Shown here: positions 9,468 through 20,124 of the stretch, piece after piece
How the letters are laid out: every line of letters starts with the position of its first letter
Position numbering within the stretch: position 1 is the first letter of the stretch
DNA from: Phytophthora sp. 'mugwort'
Lineage: Eukaryota > Oomycota > Peronosporomycetes > Peronosporales > Peronosporaceae
NCBI GenBank assembly: GCA_033558025.1
Contig: JAUCEF010000013.1
Location: forward strand, 2,163,001-2,227,000
Length of the DNA stretch: 64,000 bases
Reading direction: 5' to 3'
Made by a program: the position numbers and the translations under genes
Notes under the pieces: generated by a model
What the model was told of the DNA's origin: nothing
Seen by the model: only the letters and a program-made list of their open reading frames with translations
The model's database searches: none

Positions 9468-12400
9468 GGCTTAATATAGAGAATAGCTCGATAAAAGTGG
9501 ACACGATACTTTAACCAAGTCAAAATAAAAGAAGAAAAAATATATGCTGGGGGGGGGTTAAATCGGACACACCCGAAAAAGGGACGGATCAGCTTGAAGA
9601 TAAGGATTGGGATAGAAAAAGGATGTGGTAAAAGGGGCAGCTGTGATGTGCGGACCAGACCTCATTTCGAATTGCCGAATGATGAGGATTCGGTCGAGTG
9701 AAGCTTCCAAAGAGTCGGTGGTCTCGGATGCAGCCCGAGCCACCGACTTCAAGCATTTATGGAGGCAGCTTCGAGAGTCTGGCTGGAAGACAAGGAGACC
9801 TAGTGGTCTTCAGAACGAGTGGACGTATATCTCCCCGGGTGGGGAGTCATTTCTAGGTATGTTATGTTGCTTTATTTATTATAATACTTTATACTAACCA
9901 ATTTACAGGTGAATATGCTGTTATTGCCCATATCATACAGTTTGAAAGCTTAGGAGAAACCTGCAGCGAGAGCAACAAAGAACATGAGAGGGAGTCGAGC
10001 GATTGTATTGCAGAGTAGGAGAAGAATGACGGTGAGGACAGCGCGATTGATGTGGATGCATCCCAGAGTAATGTTACTGCTTCCCCAATCGAGACATCAA
10101 TGGCGCTGTCACAGAACACGATTGTAGAGCTGTTTGGTCCAGACAGGGCTCTGAAGAAGGCACTACCAACCAGTCAGATCAAGATCTGGTTGCTAGTGTC
10201 TTTCAGCGATTAGTATCGGGAACAGAGTCCAATGCGGATTCTGACGGTGAGGAGGCATATCAAATTGGTGAGGAAGCATATCAAATTGGAGAGGATACTA
10301 CTTTTGTGAACCTAGTTGTAGACCGTGCTGTTGGTAGTGTGGCGATTGCTGCCAATAACGTGAATATCATTGCAAAGGGTGAAACCTTGGATGGGAGAAT
10401 ACGAGTCTATTGGATCTGCTGGCAGCGACTCATCCGACTCTAACTGCGAGGACGACATCGTGAGACGGGAGTATCCTGATGATGTCCAAGAGTCGGATGA
10501 GGAGATATCGCATATGGACGACGCGTTCATTCAAGCTATGAGCGGTACGCTTACGCTAGACTCTATTGACAAGGAGGCGCTGCGGAGTTTCGCATGAGGA
10601 CCTCTTTCATCTGATTTCGAAACTATGGATCAAGAGTATCCGCAGCTGCTACGCGACGTAGCAAAGCCTATCCGTGAATTGGAGAACATTGCAGACTCAC
10701 CTATTCTATTGTTTTTTTATTTTGTCCCAAAGTCGTTGTGGGTAAGCATTACTCGCGAGACGAATCGCTACATGGCCCAGACTGCGCATGTACGAGCAAA
10801 ACGGATTCGTCAGAAGCAAAGAAGGCGCAACGCAGTGACACCAGAGCATGTCAAACAAATCAAGCGTCGTTTACGTGCATCCCCGAGATATTCGACTGAA
10901 ATTTTTTTACATGTTATCGGACTGCTTGTGGCCGGATGCTCAATCCGATGACGCGTCGATTTTCACGACAATGGGTGATGGCAGACGAAGGGTCGATTCT
11001 GCAGGAAATTTCGGCCAGTTCGTCGCGCTCAATCGTTGTACATCCATTCTAAGAGACTTACACTTCGTGGACAACGAAGCCCCGCGCCAAAGAGACAAGT
11101 TGTGGAAAAAATCGCCCGGTTGTGGACGTGTTGTAGTCGAGATTCCTCTCGGGTTGGACTTTGACAAGCAAGTTTTCGTTTGACGAAGGTGTTCTACCCG
11201 CTACGTCAAGGCGCAGCACGACGCGCATGTTCATGCCGATAAGCCACACCGGTATGGCACAAAGATGTTCATGGTTTGTGACTCGTACGCTGCATATTGC
11301 CACAGGTTTGTTTTTTGGGGTATTTTATTAAGTCGTAACTTATGACCTATTTTTTTTATTATTTTGCTATGTCGTAACTTACCGTTTAGATTTAAAGTTT
11401 ATGCGGGAAAGCGTGAGACAGCTGATAGTGACCAACAAGCTTTCGATAATAAGATAGGTGCTGCAGCTGTCATTCGCAATATGAAGATTGTGCTTGAACG
11501 CCAGCCACGTGGATTCAGATTGGTTGTGATTGATAGGTTTTATATTTCAGTGGCGCTGGTGATACAACTTTTGGCAATATCTGTTTACGTTTTGGGGACA
11601 ATAATGACGAATCGATTAGGATACCATAAGAGAGTCATTGAGGGGCGTCTCACCCGGCCCCGCGCAATTGAACGTGGATCATTTACGTTTCTCGTTCGGC
11701 TTGCGTTCCCACCATGGTTGCTTGCCACTGGTGGGACCGGAAGCCAGTTCACTACCTGGCTACCGGGCCTTCCATGTTGGAAGACTCGATTCCCCGCAAT
11801 GTCAAGGGTGCTCGGTCGTCTACGATAAAGTTCCCTAGACTAGTGACTGACTACCAGCTCGATGGGCGGAGTTGATGTCCATGATCAACTCCGCCTCCAG
11901 CCTTACTCGGTTCAAACTTCTTCTCGACTTTTTCAGAAGTATTATAAGTCTCTTTTCATGGGCTTTCTGGGCATGGCGTTAGTCAACGCATATTTGGCTG
12001 ACAGGTACGCCTATTTGAACGAGCGTTTGGTGCATAAAGATCGTGGTGAATGGTATATGGCGTTGCACAAACAGTTACTGCAGCTAAAGGCGGAAGATTT
12101 TGTTGAAGAGTTGTATCAGACTCCTCCCTCCGCAACTTGCGCCCGCAAGCGCCGTCGCCTCGACGGGCACGCCCATGTGCAATTTGACGACTGGGTTATC
12201 GTATCAGGCAACCAGAAGCGCAGACAGCGCTCGTGCAAGGTGTGCGCTTTGCTCCTGGGCGCGCGCAAAACGTCGTATCAAACGACATGGTATTACGAGG
12301 ACTGCTCGCGCTCCGAAGCAAAGTGTTTCTTATGCCCAAAGTCAAGAAGAATGTATGGAGGAGTCGCAAAGACATGCCACCAAATCTGGCATGAGGACTT

Positions 12401-12853
12401 CGATAGCGGGGCGGCTATTCTTGATGCTCTGGGTAAGCTCGTTGTCTTGTGCCGCTCTGGAAAGGTTGGACAACGCAAGCCGACGCGCACGGAGCTGATA
12501 CAAACCCAAGATGAAGCGGACGAGTCAGATGTTGAGTGCTGAGATACAGCAAGCAAGTACAGAAGTGGGTAGGCCTGTGTGCGCAGATGCAGCTAATACA
12601 CGTTTATTTTTTGTTGCACTTATTTCTTTTGTGATGTGCATTTTGGCACGTTTTCCACCTTTTCCTGCAGTGAAATTTCTGGCAAGTCGTAAGTGATGCG
12701 GTATCAATACCTAGGTGAGACCGAAAGTGGTGACTTATACAGCGTACGATTATAAAACCTCTGGAAAACTATACGTTCAATCCGTTGAATCCAGACGTAG
12801 CAGGACACACCCATACGATGCTTCATATTAATGGACGTCGTAAGTTACGACGT
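9443..12853 (+). mobile_element. PiggyBac-like element inserted into the hAT relic (ends approximate)
   Basis: The stretch between the two halves of the hAT relic contains a piggyBac-type transposase (9625-12542). Near-identical palindromes sit at the two sides: ACGTCGTA-AC-TACGACGT at 9443-9460 and ACGTCGTAAGTTACGACGT at 12835-12853, both with TTAATAT a short way inside. I use these as provisional ends. TTAA, the usual piggyBac target, occurs near both sides (9471 and 12895), but no clean TTAA duplication with terminal repeats could be settled by eye. Further GTCGTAACTTA copies lie in the internal intron at 11331 and 11370. Confidence 0.6.
9625..12542 (+). pseudogene. PiggyBac-like transposase (DDE_Tnp_1_7), intron-containing and broken
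   Basis: The N-terminal part has LWRQLRESGWKTRRPSGLQNE followed by a Gly-Gly segment typical of oomycete piggyBac-like proteins. An intron-like gap at 9857-9908 (GTATGT to ACAG) joins LG to EYAVIAH; a second at 11306-11389 joins CH-R to FKVYAGKRE. Between them come VPKSLWVSITRETNRY (10725-), LNRCTSILRDLHFVDNE (11025-) and MFMVCDSYA; later VIRNMKIVLE, VVIDRFY and VYVLGTIMTNRLGYHKRV, then MGGVDVHDQLRLQPYSVQTS (11862-) and a long intact C-terminal part with spaced Cys residues (CKVCALL, CSRSEAKCFLCPKS) resembling the family's cysteine-rich tail. Several frameshifts and stops interrupt the middle, including one at about 10015. The last 226 codons (11862-12542) are open. Confidence 0.85.
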
Positions 12854-12892
12854 AACTAGGCGGTTCCAAAAAGGCTTTCCTGGTAACGGAGG

Positions 12893-13320
12893 GGTTAATA
12901 TATCTGGTGCTCAGGGTCGTCGGCCAATATCGTCCATTCCCCAGCCTTCGAAGCTGGGTGTTGCAAGGTCCTCGATGAGAGGGTGGATACACTGACGCAC
13001 TCCGAACGCCAAGCGTTGCGCCCACTCCTTCACAGCGAAGACCGGGCGGAGGATGGCCAAGCTGAAGTTGCTGAAGTGGGGTTTGCTGAACGCATTTTAG
13101 AGCGTTCAGCAGCAAGACAACAGTCCCCGTCATGCCGTACGCGCTAATCTGGGCATACCGCCGACTCCAACCTCGTTGAGCGGCTGGTAAGTATGACCCG
13201 GGCGATGCTGGGGCATGAACGACTGGCGCTTACACCGCTGGCCGTGAAAATGATAACCTTTCTTAAGACCTTCGCGTCTTACTGGGACGTACATGGCGTT
13301 GACAGGTGCGTTTAGTACCA
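12893..13320 (+). pseudogene. hAT-type transposase, C-terminal dimerisation part
   Basis: The reading resumes with SSANIVHSPAFEAGCCKVLDE and HSERQALRPLL, then, after a frame change, NLVERLVSMTRAMLGHERL, PLAVKMITFLK and SYWDVHGVD. VERLVSMTR and the following Leu-rich helix are the hAT dimerisation (hATC) signature. The upstream neighbour in an intact hAT protein would be NPSMKPYI, which is exactly where the N-terminal part stops at about 9440-9467. The two pieces are therefore best read as one gene split by the piggyBac-like element. Confidence 0.7.
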
Positions 13321-14430
13321 AACAGGGAATAGGACGCTAATAACTGATGGACATGCAGAGCACAGAGTGCATTTAGCGCCTGAATTTATTGCTTCGTGTC
13401 TGATGCTGCACGCGCTGCCCTACTTTATTATGCTGCTTGGCAACTCGTTCCGAAAAATATTATTTTCGGAATTCTTGGTTGGAGTGGGGGGGGGGGTTGA
13501 AGTGATCGTCACGGGTGCGGGGTCCGATGGGAACAATGTCAGATTTCATAAAAGCTCTCCGAATTGTAACAACTAAAATTGTTTTTCACATCTGAAACAC
13601 AATCCAATCGACGTACTTAAGCTACGTCGTGCTTGAGAACTGGCACTGTGGTCATGAATGCAATGGTGCTAGGCGTGCAGCTCACGACACTGGCGTTGAA
13701 GACCGCCATAACCGCACACTAACTGTTTATCTCTTTGACTCACTCCAGCATCACTCCTTCATCCAAATATTCTTTTTTTTCAATGCTAGCACGACCTTCT
13801 CTTCCTTGGGCAGTATGTGTGTCTGCGCCTCAGCTTCGGCCTTGTATCATTCTGCTCCGGTAGAGACGATGAACGGCGGCAATTTCATGCCGGAAGTCGA
13901 TGCACACACAATAAACATTTGCACGGAGTGAATTCTCAGACGTCCTGTCACAAAATACAATAAATAATTGCATTGCAGATTTTGATCCACTAACAGCACG
14001 CATACAAATAATTTGAACAATATTGACGTCGCCCTCTCCATGAAAAGTGATTGTCGTCTTTGGGTTCATGTCGACATAAATATAGGTCTGGTTCGTATGG
14101 AAAAAGTGCTCATGTTTTTCGTATCCCTGCAAGCCTGAGCTGATCTCTAGCTTATATCGCATAGAATGTCCGCTATGATCTAGCATAATAATACAGATCC
14201 ACAATATAGCAAGCAAATATTTACAGCTCAATCAAAATTTGTCAGTATATCATTTTACTTAGACTTCCGAATGCTTCCGACGTCCTTTGTACGTTATCGT
14301 GCAAGTCGAAAACCGATTTCACATGCGGAAGCGACGCCGGCTACGATGGCGGCGTCGGCTCCCTCCAGGCGGTGGGAGTTCATGTGAAAGGCGCGCTTGC
14401 CTACTTGTTGTTTCGAGATTTTTTTTTACA
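13321..14430. other. Gap between two transposons with an orphan minus-strand ORF
   Basis: No recognised gene. It includes a near-palindrome around TTCCGAAAA/TTTTCGGAA (about 13448-13472), a G run at 13487-13497, and a 133-codon open frame on the minus strand (14231-13830; first ATG at 14186). That ORF has a hydrophobic start if a non-ATG codon is used, but I recognise no domain in it and there is no supporting promoter or splice pattern. Confidence 0.4.
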
Positions 14431-14438
14431 ATTGCGTT

Positions 14439-17400
14439 TAGGGTTTGATAGTAGTCTGTCATTTAGTAGCCATTAGTACTAATAGTGTTAGTACTAAGAC
14501 GAAGACTAAGCATATCCACTCCACTCAAGAGACTTAGTACAGCATAGTAGTTTGCACTTTAGAAATATTGGTACTAATTTCACGGAGCTTCAAGCGGCGC
14601 ATGATCCGAATGGGGGAGGCAACGAGAGGTTCTCAAGCGCTCGCATCCTCCTTCGAAAGGGCGCGAGCAATGGGTGGCGCTCCAGCGCTCCCTATCTCAC
14701 TTTGCAGCGCTCGGTCATTTTTCATTGATTTTCCTCCAACTCACCTTATGGATCAGTCATGAAGTGCGCTAAGATCGATTGCTGCTATGCAGACGTGAAC
14801 ATCACATCGCCTTGCTGTGTTTTGGGCATCGAGTTCACCACCTTTGCAGCAACGAGCTATGCAGGAAGGCAGATCTCTCGAAGAGGTAAACGAATAAATA
14901 TTAATCATGGAGGGAACGGCTCAAAACGAATTTGACAAACACTTGTCTAAAGATTCTGCAGCTTCGCGTGTGTCGACGAGTTTTTCAGCTCATCAAGTGA
15001 CAGCCAAGACCTAACGCCTAGCAGCACGTATCTGTGTCCAGTCAGGCCACAATAAATAACCTGGCTCAAGAAGACCAGGAGGAAAATATCACGCCAAGTA
15101 ACAACATTCCCGAGTCAATGGGACATCACCCGCCGGACAATTCATCCGAACCCATTTGGAGTGTAATTCATTTGGTGGACAAACCCATCAAGCTTCTTAA
15201 GAAGACGTATACGCACATCTGCCTTATCTGCGCGGAAACGAAGACGTGGCAGAAAGCACTATGTAAGAAGGCAAACGCGTCCAATGCAAAATCGCACGTC
15301 TACCTCGTGCATAAAGATCATGAGCTCGCCGAAAAGGAACGTAAGCACCGGATCCAGCGATCACAACGGTTCGTGGTTGGCGACAGCGGAAAGCGTGAAG
15401 CGCCTTCAGATGAGGAAGCACCTGCGGAGCAATCTGCAAAAGCGCCAAGAGGCTTAGTGGAAACCGAAGCCAAACCAGGATTTCGTCACGGGGCATATTG
15501 CGCGCTGGTTGATTCGAGATGGTGGGGTATATGCAGATAGTTAATTCTGTTTATGCTGACACGCTACTACTAACGATGCAATATGTGCTTAGGCCTCCCA
15601 CATCACATGGTGACTACCGTGGCTTACCGTGATATGCTAGCTGCATTAACCGGAGACCCTGATGTGACAATACCGAGCGCTCAGAGTGCAACGATATAGT
15701 GGACACGACGCTCACTATTCCAAGTTCCAAGAGAATACAGTGGTTTTGATTGTCAAGGAACATATAGAGCTGCATGAAACACCGTTCATGAATGTGATGC
15801 ACGACCTCTGGACCAACAGTGCGAAGAACTGTATTGTGGGCGCTTCGATATCTTTCATTGATCATAATTGGCGGTTTGTACAATTGGCGCTGCTGGCACT
15901 AACAAAACAATAATGGTCATGAATCGGACGAAGTGGCTCAGCTACTAAACGTGGAGCTGAAAAGTTTGTTCGGCGTGGATATTACCATTATAATGGTGCG
16001 CTTTTCGATCTCGGACACTGCCCCTGCTGCGAGGAAAATATTAAAGCAGTTTGATACGACTCTCCAGACAGATTGTGCAATGCACGCGCTCAATCTGTGT
16101 CTCGGGTATGGTATAGGCCTTAAGCAAAATGTGCGTTCGCAGTACCCGATTGACCCGGTTACAAAATTGGCAACTAAGAAGAAGGTGATAGTGACGGAGG
16201 GAGGAGCCTTTCCCGAAGGTGCCGTGGTTATCCGGAAGCTAAGAGCGCTGAACAACTATTTTGCTTCCAGCCCCCCCCCCCCCAACGTATAGCACGCCTT
16301 GCTGAGGTTCAGCTTTTCCATCAACTCACTCAATTGGCAGCAATAATCGATGTGGATGTCAGACTAGCTTCCGCTATAAGTTGCTTCAACGCTCTATCAT
16401 TAACTTCACAGCTTTCAGAGCGTACTTTCAGAGTGCAAACGTGGCGGCACCTGAGAAGGAGGTGTTCAGCAGTATCAGTACTGCAGATTGGGAATTGGTC
16501 ATCGAGATGGAGGCCATCTTGGAACGAGTTGCTGCTCTAGCTCTGGTTAATCTCAGTCTGCGAATATGATCTCATCGACTATGTATGTGCTGCTTCGTGT
16601 GGCATCCGCTCGCATGAACGCGTACAAATTCTCACAGTATCAACTTGATGGAAACCGCGATAAGGACAAAATGAAATGAAAAATCGTTTGCGTGTGTCAC
16701 GGTGAAATTTGACGATATATCGGCTTTGGGCCATCGGTGTATGAAGCGAATACTACACCAAGTTGCTGCTGGATTGCCCAAGCCATCCGTTCAAATGGGT
16801 ATGGCGCTGCTACTGAACCCTCGCACTCAGAAAGCGGCCAAAAACTATCTTCGGATCCCGGACACAGCTGAATCGGTTACGAACGACATCTTGGCGCAAA
16901 CTGGAGAACTATTACTCAAAGAGCATCGTGTGTTCTACAGGACAAAGTTTGCAAGCAGCAACCATACGATGCTGAGGAGGCGTATACTTTGCGCTCGCCT
17001 GGCCAGGAGAGCCTGTCGGCTTCGGACAGTGAACTGGAGCTCTTATGTGGTGAGGCAGTTTCGCAGCAACCTGAAAGTAACCCAGTTGAAGATGCAGTGG
17101 ATATAGCAGCGGATGAGTTGGTGGATAAATGGCTTAATTATCGCGTTGACTGGGCTGAAGTGGCTAAGCGTCAGTACAGCAACGAAGAAGAGCGCAACGC
17201 TGTCCTGGAAAAGCTGAGCATGCGAACAAAACAGGGTAACAATATTTGGATCGTTGAGCAGCTCTGCCAACGCATTGATGTTTGCCGCTGGTTCCGTGAA
17301 AATGGTGAGAAGAAGTATCGGACTATTGCGAAGCTTGCAAGAGTTTGGTTGGGCCGAAGCTCGTCGACAACGTTCCAAGAACGTGTGTTCTCCACTGGTT

Positions 17401-17683
17401 CTTTTGTTCTGAGTCCGCTTCGAACTCGTACCGACAAAGAACGAGCTCAACGGCAACTAGTGTTGCACCACAACCGGGCTGAAATTCAACGAACGGAGGA
17501 GAGTAAGCACAGCGTGTGGTAGGTAACAAGTGCTGTTTTAGTAGTCGATTTAGTAGTCATATTAATATTAGTACTAAGCAATATTTCTTAGCTAGTAGAA
17601 CTACGACTAAGTTCGATGCAAAACCCAAGTCAATTTTAGTATTAGTACTAATCCCTTGTAATTGCCAATACTATCAAACCCTG
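14439..17683 (+). mobile_element. hAT transposon, 3245 bp, with TIRs and near-perfect 8-bp target duplication
   Basis: The left end TAGGGTTTGATAGTA (from 14439) and the right end in reverse complement CAGGGTTTGATAGTA (to 17683) match at 14 of 15 bases. The flanks are ATTGCGTT (14431-14438) and ATTGCGAT (17684-17691), a 7/8 match and the 8-bp duplication length typical of hAT insertion. Both subterminal regions are rich in the short palindrome TTAGTACTAA and its variants (14474-14575 and 17550-17655), the kind of clustered motif hAT transposases bind. The element carries one decayed transposase gene on +. Confidence 0.85.
15034..17522 (+). pseudogene. hAT transposase (BED zinc finger to hATC domain), frameshifted
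   Basis: The first part (15034-15540, 168 codons) has a BED finger: THICLICAETKTW with the Cys pair and SHVYLVHKDH with the His pair. Next come FMNVMHDLWTNSAKN and SISFIDHNWRF (about 15790-15880), then SDTAPAARKILKQF and DCAMHALNLCLGYGIGLK (16010-16130), FPEGAVVIRKLRALNNYFAS ending at a 15-base C run (16269-16283) where the frame is lost. A 16702-17106 block and the last block to 17522 follow; the latter ends in the hATC signature IAKLARVWLGRSSSTTFQER, VFSTGSFVLSPLRTRT and QLVLHHNRAEIQR. At least four frame breaks separate the blocks, one at the homopolymer. The C-terminal 177 codons are still open. Confidence 0.85.
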
Positions 17684-17914
17684 ATTGCGATAGAGGCTAT
17701 TTTGGTGTGCGGTACCTAAACTTGTGGTGCGATCTTTTCCCGCCAAAAGCCGTACGGTAGAATTTCGAATGCGCCAGTGACGTCAGATGCCTGGAGATCC
17801 GGAATGTGGAAAGGAAAGCAACGTTATGCCCAGACTTGGAGTTTGTATGCGATGGAAAGCGAACCCATGTACGTGTGGCTGACACTGAGCTTCAATGCGT
17901 TCGGTTGCCTTTGA

Positions 17915-17930
17915 TCATTCCGCAATTTGT
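17915..17930 (+). promoter_or_regulatory. Oomycete Inr-FPR core promoter of the thioredoxin-like gene
   Basis: TCATTCCGCAATTTGT matches the described oomycete core promoter, an initiator (YCAYTYY) immediately followed by the flanking promoter region (CAWTTT). It lies about 50-60 bp upstream of the ATG at 17978, the expected distance for a transcription start. Confidence 0.7.
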
Positions 17931-17977
17931 CGCGTCCGAGTCACGTGTTCAAGCTTCAACTTCCCAGTCCAAGTGTG

Positions 17978-18748
17978 ATGATCACCATCTCGTCGGCCGA
18001 AGAATTCCACGCTGCTGTAGCGGCCGCGACGGAGAAGCCGCTGGTGGCCTGCTTCTCCGCGCCATGGTGCGGCGGCTGCAAGCTGGTGGCGCCCAAGGTG
18101 GCGAATCTGGCCGAGGAGCTGGTGGAGAGCGTCTCGTTCGCCAAGGTGGGCGCCGAGGATCTCGAGACGCTCTGTGAGGAGGTGGAGGTGGACAGCTTCC
18201 CACATTTCCGCGTATACAAGGCCGGCAAAGTCCTGGGCGACTACACGAGCTCTAAATTCGACAAAGTGGACGCCTTCATCCGCGGACTTGTGGCGCCCGA
18301 CACTGTAGAGAAAGCAGAGGAGACACCGGAAGACGAGGCAGCACAGGAGACGGTTGAGAAGGAGGTGCCTGCTCAATCTGAGGCTGAAGGCTCGACGAAG
18401 CGGCGTGAGCGCGAGGAGATGGAAGCGAACGACGAGCAAGTTGCCAAGAAGGCCAAGACGGAGGAGGAGGAGTCGAAGGAGGCAGATAAGTCTGAGACGG
18501 AGGAGACGGCTGAAAACCTGGAGGAAGCACCAAAGGACGAGACCGAGAAGGTAGATGAAGAGACTGAGAACGAGGTGACAGCAGAGGTAGCTGAGAAGAA
18601 GACCGAGAAGGCAGCTGAAGAGACTGAGAAGGAAACAACAGCTGAGGTATCCGAGAAGGAGAAAGATGAAGCTGTATTTGCTGACAAGCTCGAGGTGAGC
18701 GAGGCAGCTGAGGTTGGCAGTACTTCTGCGGACGCCGCTGCCGCGTAA
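17978..18748 (+). CDS. Thioredoxin-domain protein with long Lys/Glu-rich tail
   Basis: A single-exon protein of 256 aa from the ATG at 17978. Residues 1-105 form a thioredoxin fold: FSAPWCGGCKLVAPKVANLA with a WCGGC redox pair (Pro of the usual CGPC replaced by Gly), a strand VSFAKVGAEDLETL, and VDSFPHFRVYKAGKVLGD with the cis-Pro. There is no N-terminal signal peptide, so a cytosolic or nuclear place is likely. From about residue 115 to the end the sequence is low complexity, made of Glu, Lys, Thr and Ala with repeated EKxTEKAAEETEK-like units and a basic KRREREEMEAN patch; it is probably disordered or coiled. Both Cys are present, so disulphide exchange is plausible, but substrates are unknown. 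It is convergent with the LYAR gene (392 bp between stops). Confidence 0.85.
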   Translation: MITISSAEEFHAAVAAATEKPLVACFSAPWCGGCKLVAPKVANLAEELVESVSFAKVGAEDLETLCEEVEVDSFPHFRVYKAGKVLGDYTSSKFDKVDAFIRGLVAPDTVEKAEETPEDEAAQETVEKEVPAQSEAEGSTKRREREEMEANDEQVAKKAKTEEEESKEADKSETEETAENLEEAPKDETEKVDEETENEVTAEVAEKKTEKAAEETEKETTAEVSEKEKDEAVFADKLEVSEAAEVGSTSADAAAA

Positions 18749-19140
18749 GCTACTGTTGTGCTCTGCGTGCTGTCCAGGTTGGCATGGTCTACTGCAGGCC
18801 TGCCGGATGTGGATGGCCAGCGTGGCTTTTAATGGAAACAATAAAAAGTATTTTATTGGGAACGGCTGGCATATATGCATATAACCAGTTACTGAGTCAG
18901 TTGCATTAGCGCTGTACTACCGCGGAACATGCTGTACATGTACGCTTACTGAGTACGACCTGATAATTAGTACATCCCAAAAAGAAACCTTTATGGTAAA
19001 CGTCTCGCTTGTTGCAGAGTTCTGCGGGGGTTAAAATGATATATCGAGCTTCGCATCGGGGACGCCAAACGTTTTAGCAGTGAGTATATACTTCGAATCA
19101 GCATGGAAGTCTAATGCATGGCCTATCTATCTCTATGTCC
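18749..19140. other. Convergent intergenic spacer
   Basis: This is the 3' flank of two convergent genes. It is AT-rich with AATAAAAAG-like stretches near 18838-18852 that could serve 3' end formation. No gene is seen. Confidence 0.5.
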
Positions 19141-19914
19141 TCACTTCAGACGCACGACTTCAACCACCGTAAACATATCGCTCTCCTTGATAACAGCTTT
19201 GAACTCCTTCTTGAGTTCCTTCTCGCTCTTCGAGGACAGCTCCTTGTCCTGAATCTGCTTTAGCACCTGGTCACGCAGTGCGTTCATGTCGAGCTCCTTA
19301 CCAGCGCTCTTGAGCGCCGACTTGATGAGCTTGCTCCACTTGATGGTTTTGTTCTCCGTCTTGCTTTTCTTGCTCGCAGCCTCGTCCGCTTCCGTTTCCG
19401 CTGACCGTTTCTTGCTAGCAAGTTCTTCCTCGGGAACAGCAAGCGTCGCTGCCGTCTCATTGGTCTCCGGGGCCGAGGCCTTGAATACTGTCTCGAAGAT
19501 GGTCCAGGCCTTTTCTACGAGCGCCGAGTCGCGCAGCGCCAGGCTGTTGGTAACGAAGTTGACGAACTTGTTCTTCTTGCGGGGCACGTTGTCGTAGCCA
19601 GCGACGCGCGTGAGCACGTCCTGTACCTTGCAGTCCTCGGGGCATGTAGCAGACTGCACAGCATCCATCCAACGCTCCTGTGGTGTCTGCTTCTTGGTGC
19701 TCTTGCTCTTGTTCTTATCGCCCTGGAACAGACTCTTTTCGTACTTCTCCGCCTCCGAGATGCAGCTCGTGTGCGCCGCATAGTCGTCGCCCTCGAACAC
19801 TACGCTGCAGTCCACGCAGCTCACGGCCCAGCAGTTGCGGCACCGGCCAGCATGCGCGCCCACCTTGTTCTTCTTCAGCGTCTCATTGCAGCCCTCGCAC
19901 ACGAAGAACACCAT
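19141..19914 (-). CDS. LYAR: LYAR-type zinc finger nucleolar protein
   Basis: The single-exon 257-aa protein begins MVFFVCEGCNETLKKNKVGA, then HAGRCRNCWAVSCVDC and FEGDDYAAHTSCISEAEKY. This is the LYAR C2HC double finger: C6/C9/H21/C25, then C28/C33/C36 with H48/C51. The middle carries PQERWMDAV, as in other LYAR proteins, and the C-terminal third is Lys/Glu-rich with KKRSAETEADEAASKKSK as a likely nuclear signal and a conserved helical end (IKWSKLIKSALKSAGKELDM). Family members act in nucleoli in pre-rRNA processing and growth control. The ATG is 210 bp from the divergent UBR7 ATG, so one bidirectional promoter probably serves both. A CATTCCGAATTG initiator-like motif lies upstream on this strand (19934-19945). 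Confidence 0.9.
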   Translation of the reverse strand: MVFFVCEGCNETLKKNKVGAHAGRCRNCWAVSCVDCSVVFEGDDYAAHTSCISEAEKYEKSLFQGDKNKSKSTKKQTPQERWMDAVQSATCPEDCKVQDVLTRVAGYDNVPRKKNKFVNFVTNSLALRDSALVEKAWTIFETVFKASAPETNETAATLAVPEEELASKKRSAETEADEAASKKSKTENKTIKWSKLIKSALKSAGKELDMNALRDQVLKQIQDKELSSKSEKELKKEFKAVIKESDMFTVVEVVRLK

Positions 19915-19931
19915 CTTCTGCGTACGTCAAT

Positions 19932-19946
19932 CAATTCGGAATGCCT
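19932..19946 (-). promoter_or_regulatory. Inr-FPR-like core promoter of LYAR
   Basis: On the minus strand the sequence reads GGCATTCCGAATTG, close to the oomycete initiator plus flanking motif, about 20-30 bp upstream of the LYAR ATG. The distance is short, so the assignment is tentative. Confidence 0.45.
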
Positions 19947-20124
19947 GTCAAAGCGGCGCCATTCACTACACGGTGCCTCACGTAAGTATCCTCTTGCTCA
20001 CTTACTCGAGATACCGAATGCTACCGACTAAACCGGTTAATAACCGGTAAAGTAGTTTTGGCGCCAACAGCTAGCTTCACTTTCTGATCCGTTTTATTTA
20101 TTGTCACTTGTCAATTTGACCAGA

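Noticed and set aside
7908..13497. TCCGAAAATA near 7918 and its complement near 13462 as terminal repeats of the first hAT relic
   Set aside because: The match is about 10 bp and no 8-bp target duplication flanks it; chance or secondary palindrome is as likely.
13830..14231. Minus-strand 133-codon ORF considered as a small secreted protein
   Set aside because: The hydrophobic start uses a non-ATG codon, no domain is recognisable and it lies in transposon flank; listed only inside the gap entry.
17915..18880. Long open frame on the minus strand opposite the thioredoxin-like gene (321 codons)
   Set aside because: It is a shadow of the Glu/Lys-rich tail, giving Leu/Ser-rich nonsense, while the + strand has a clear thioredoxin fold and promoter.
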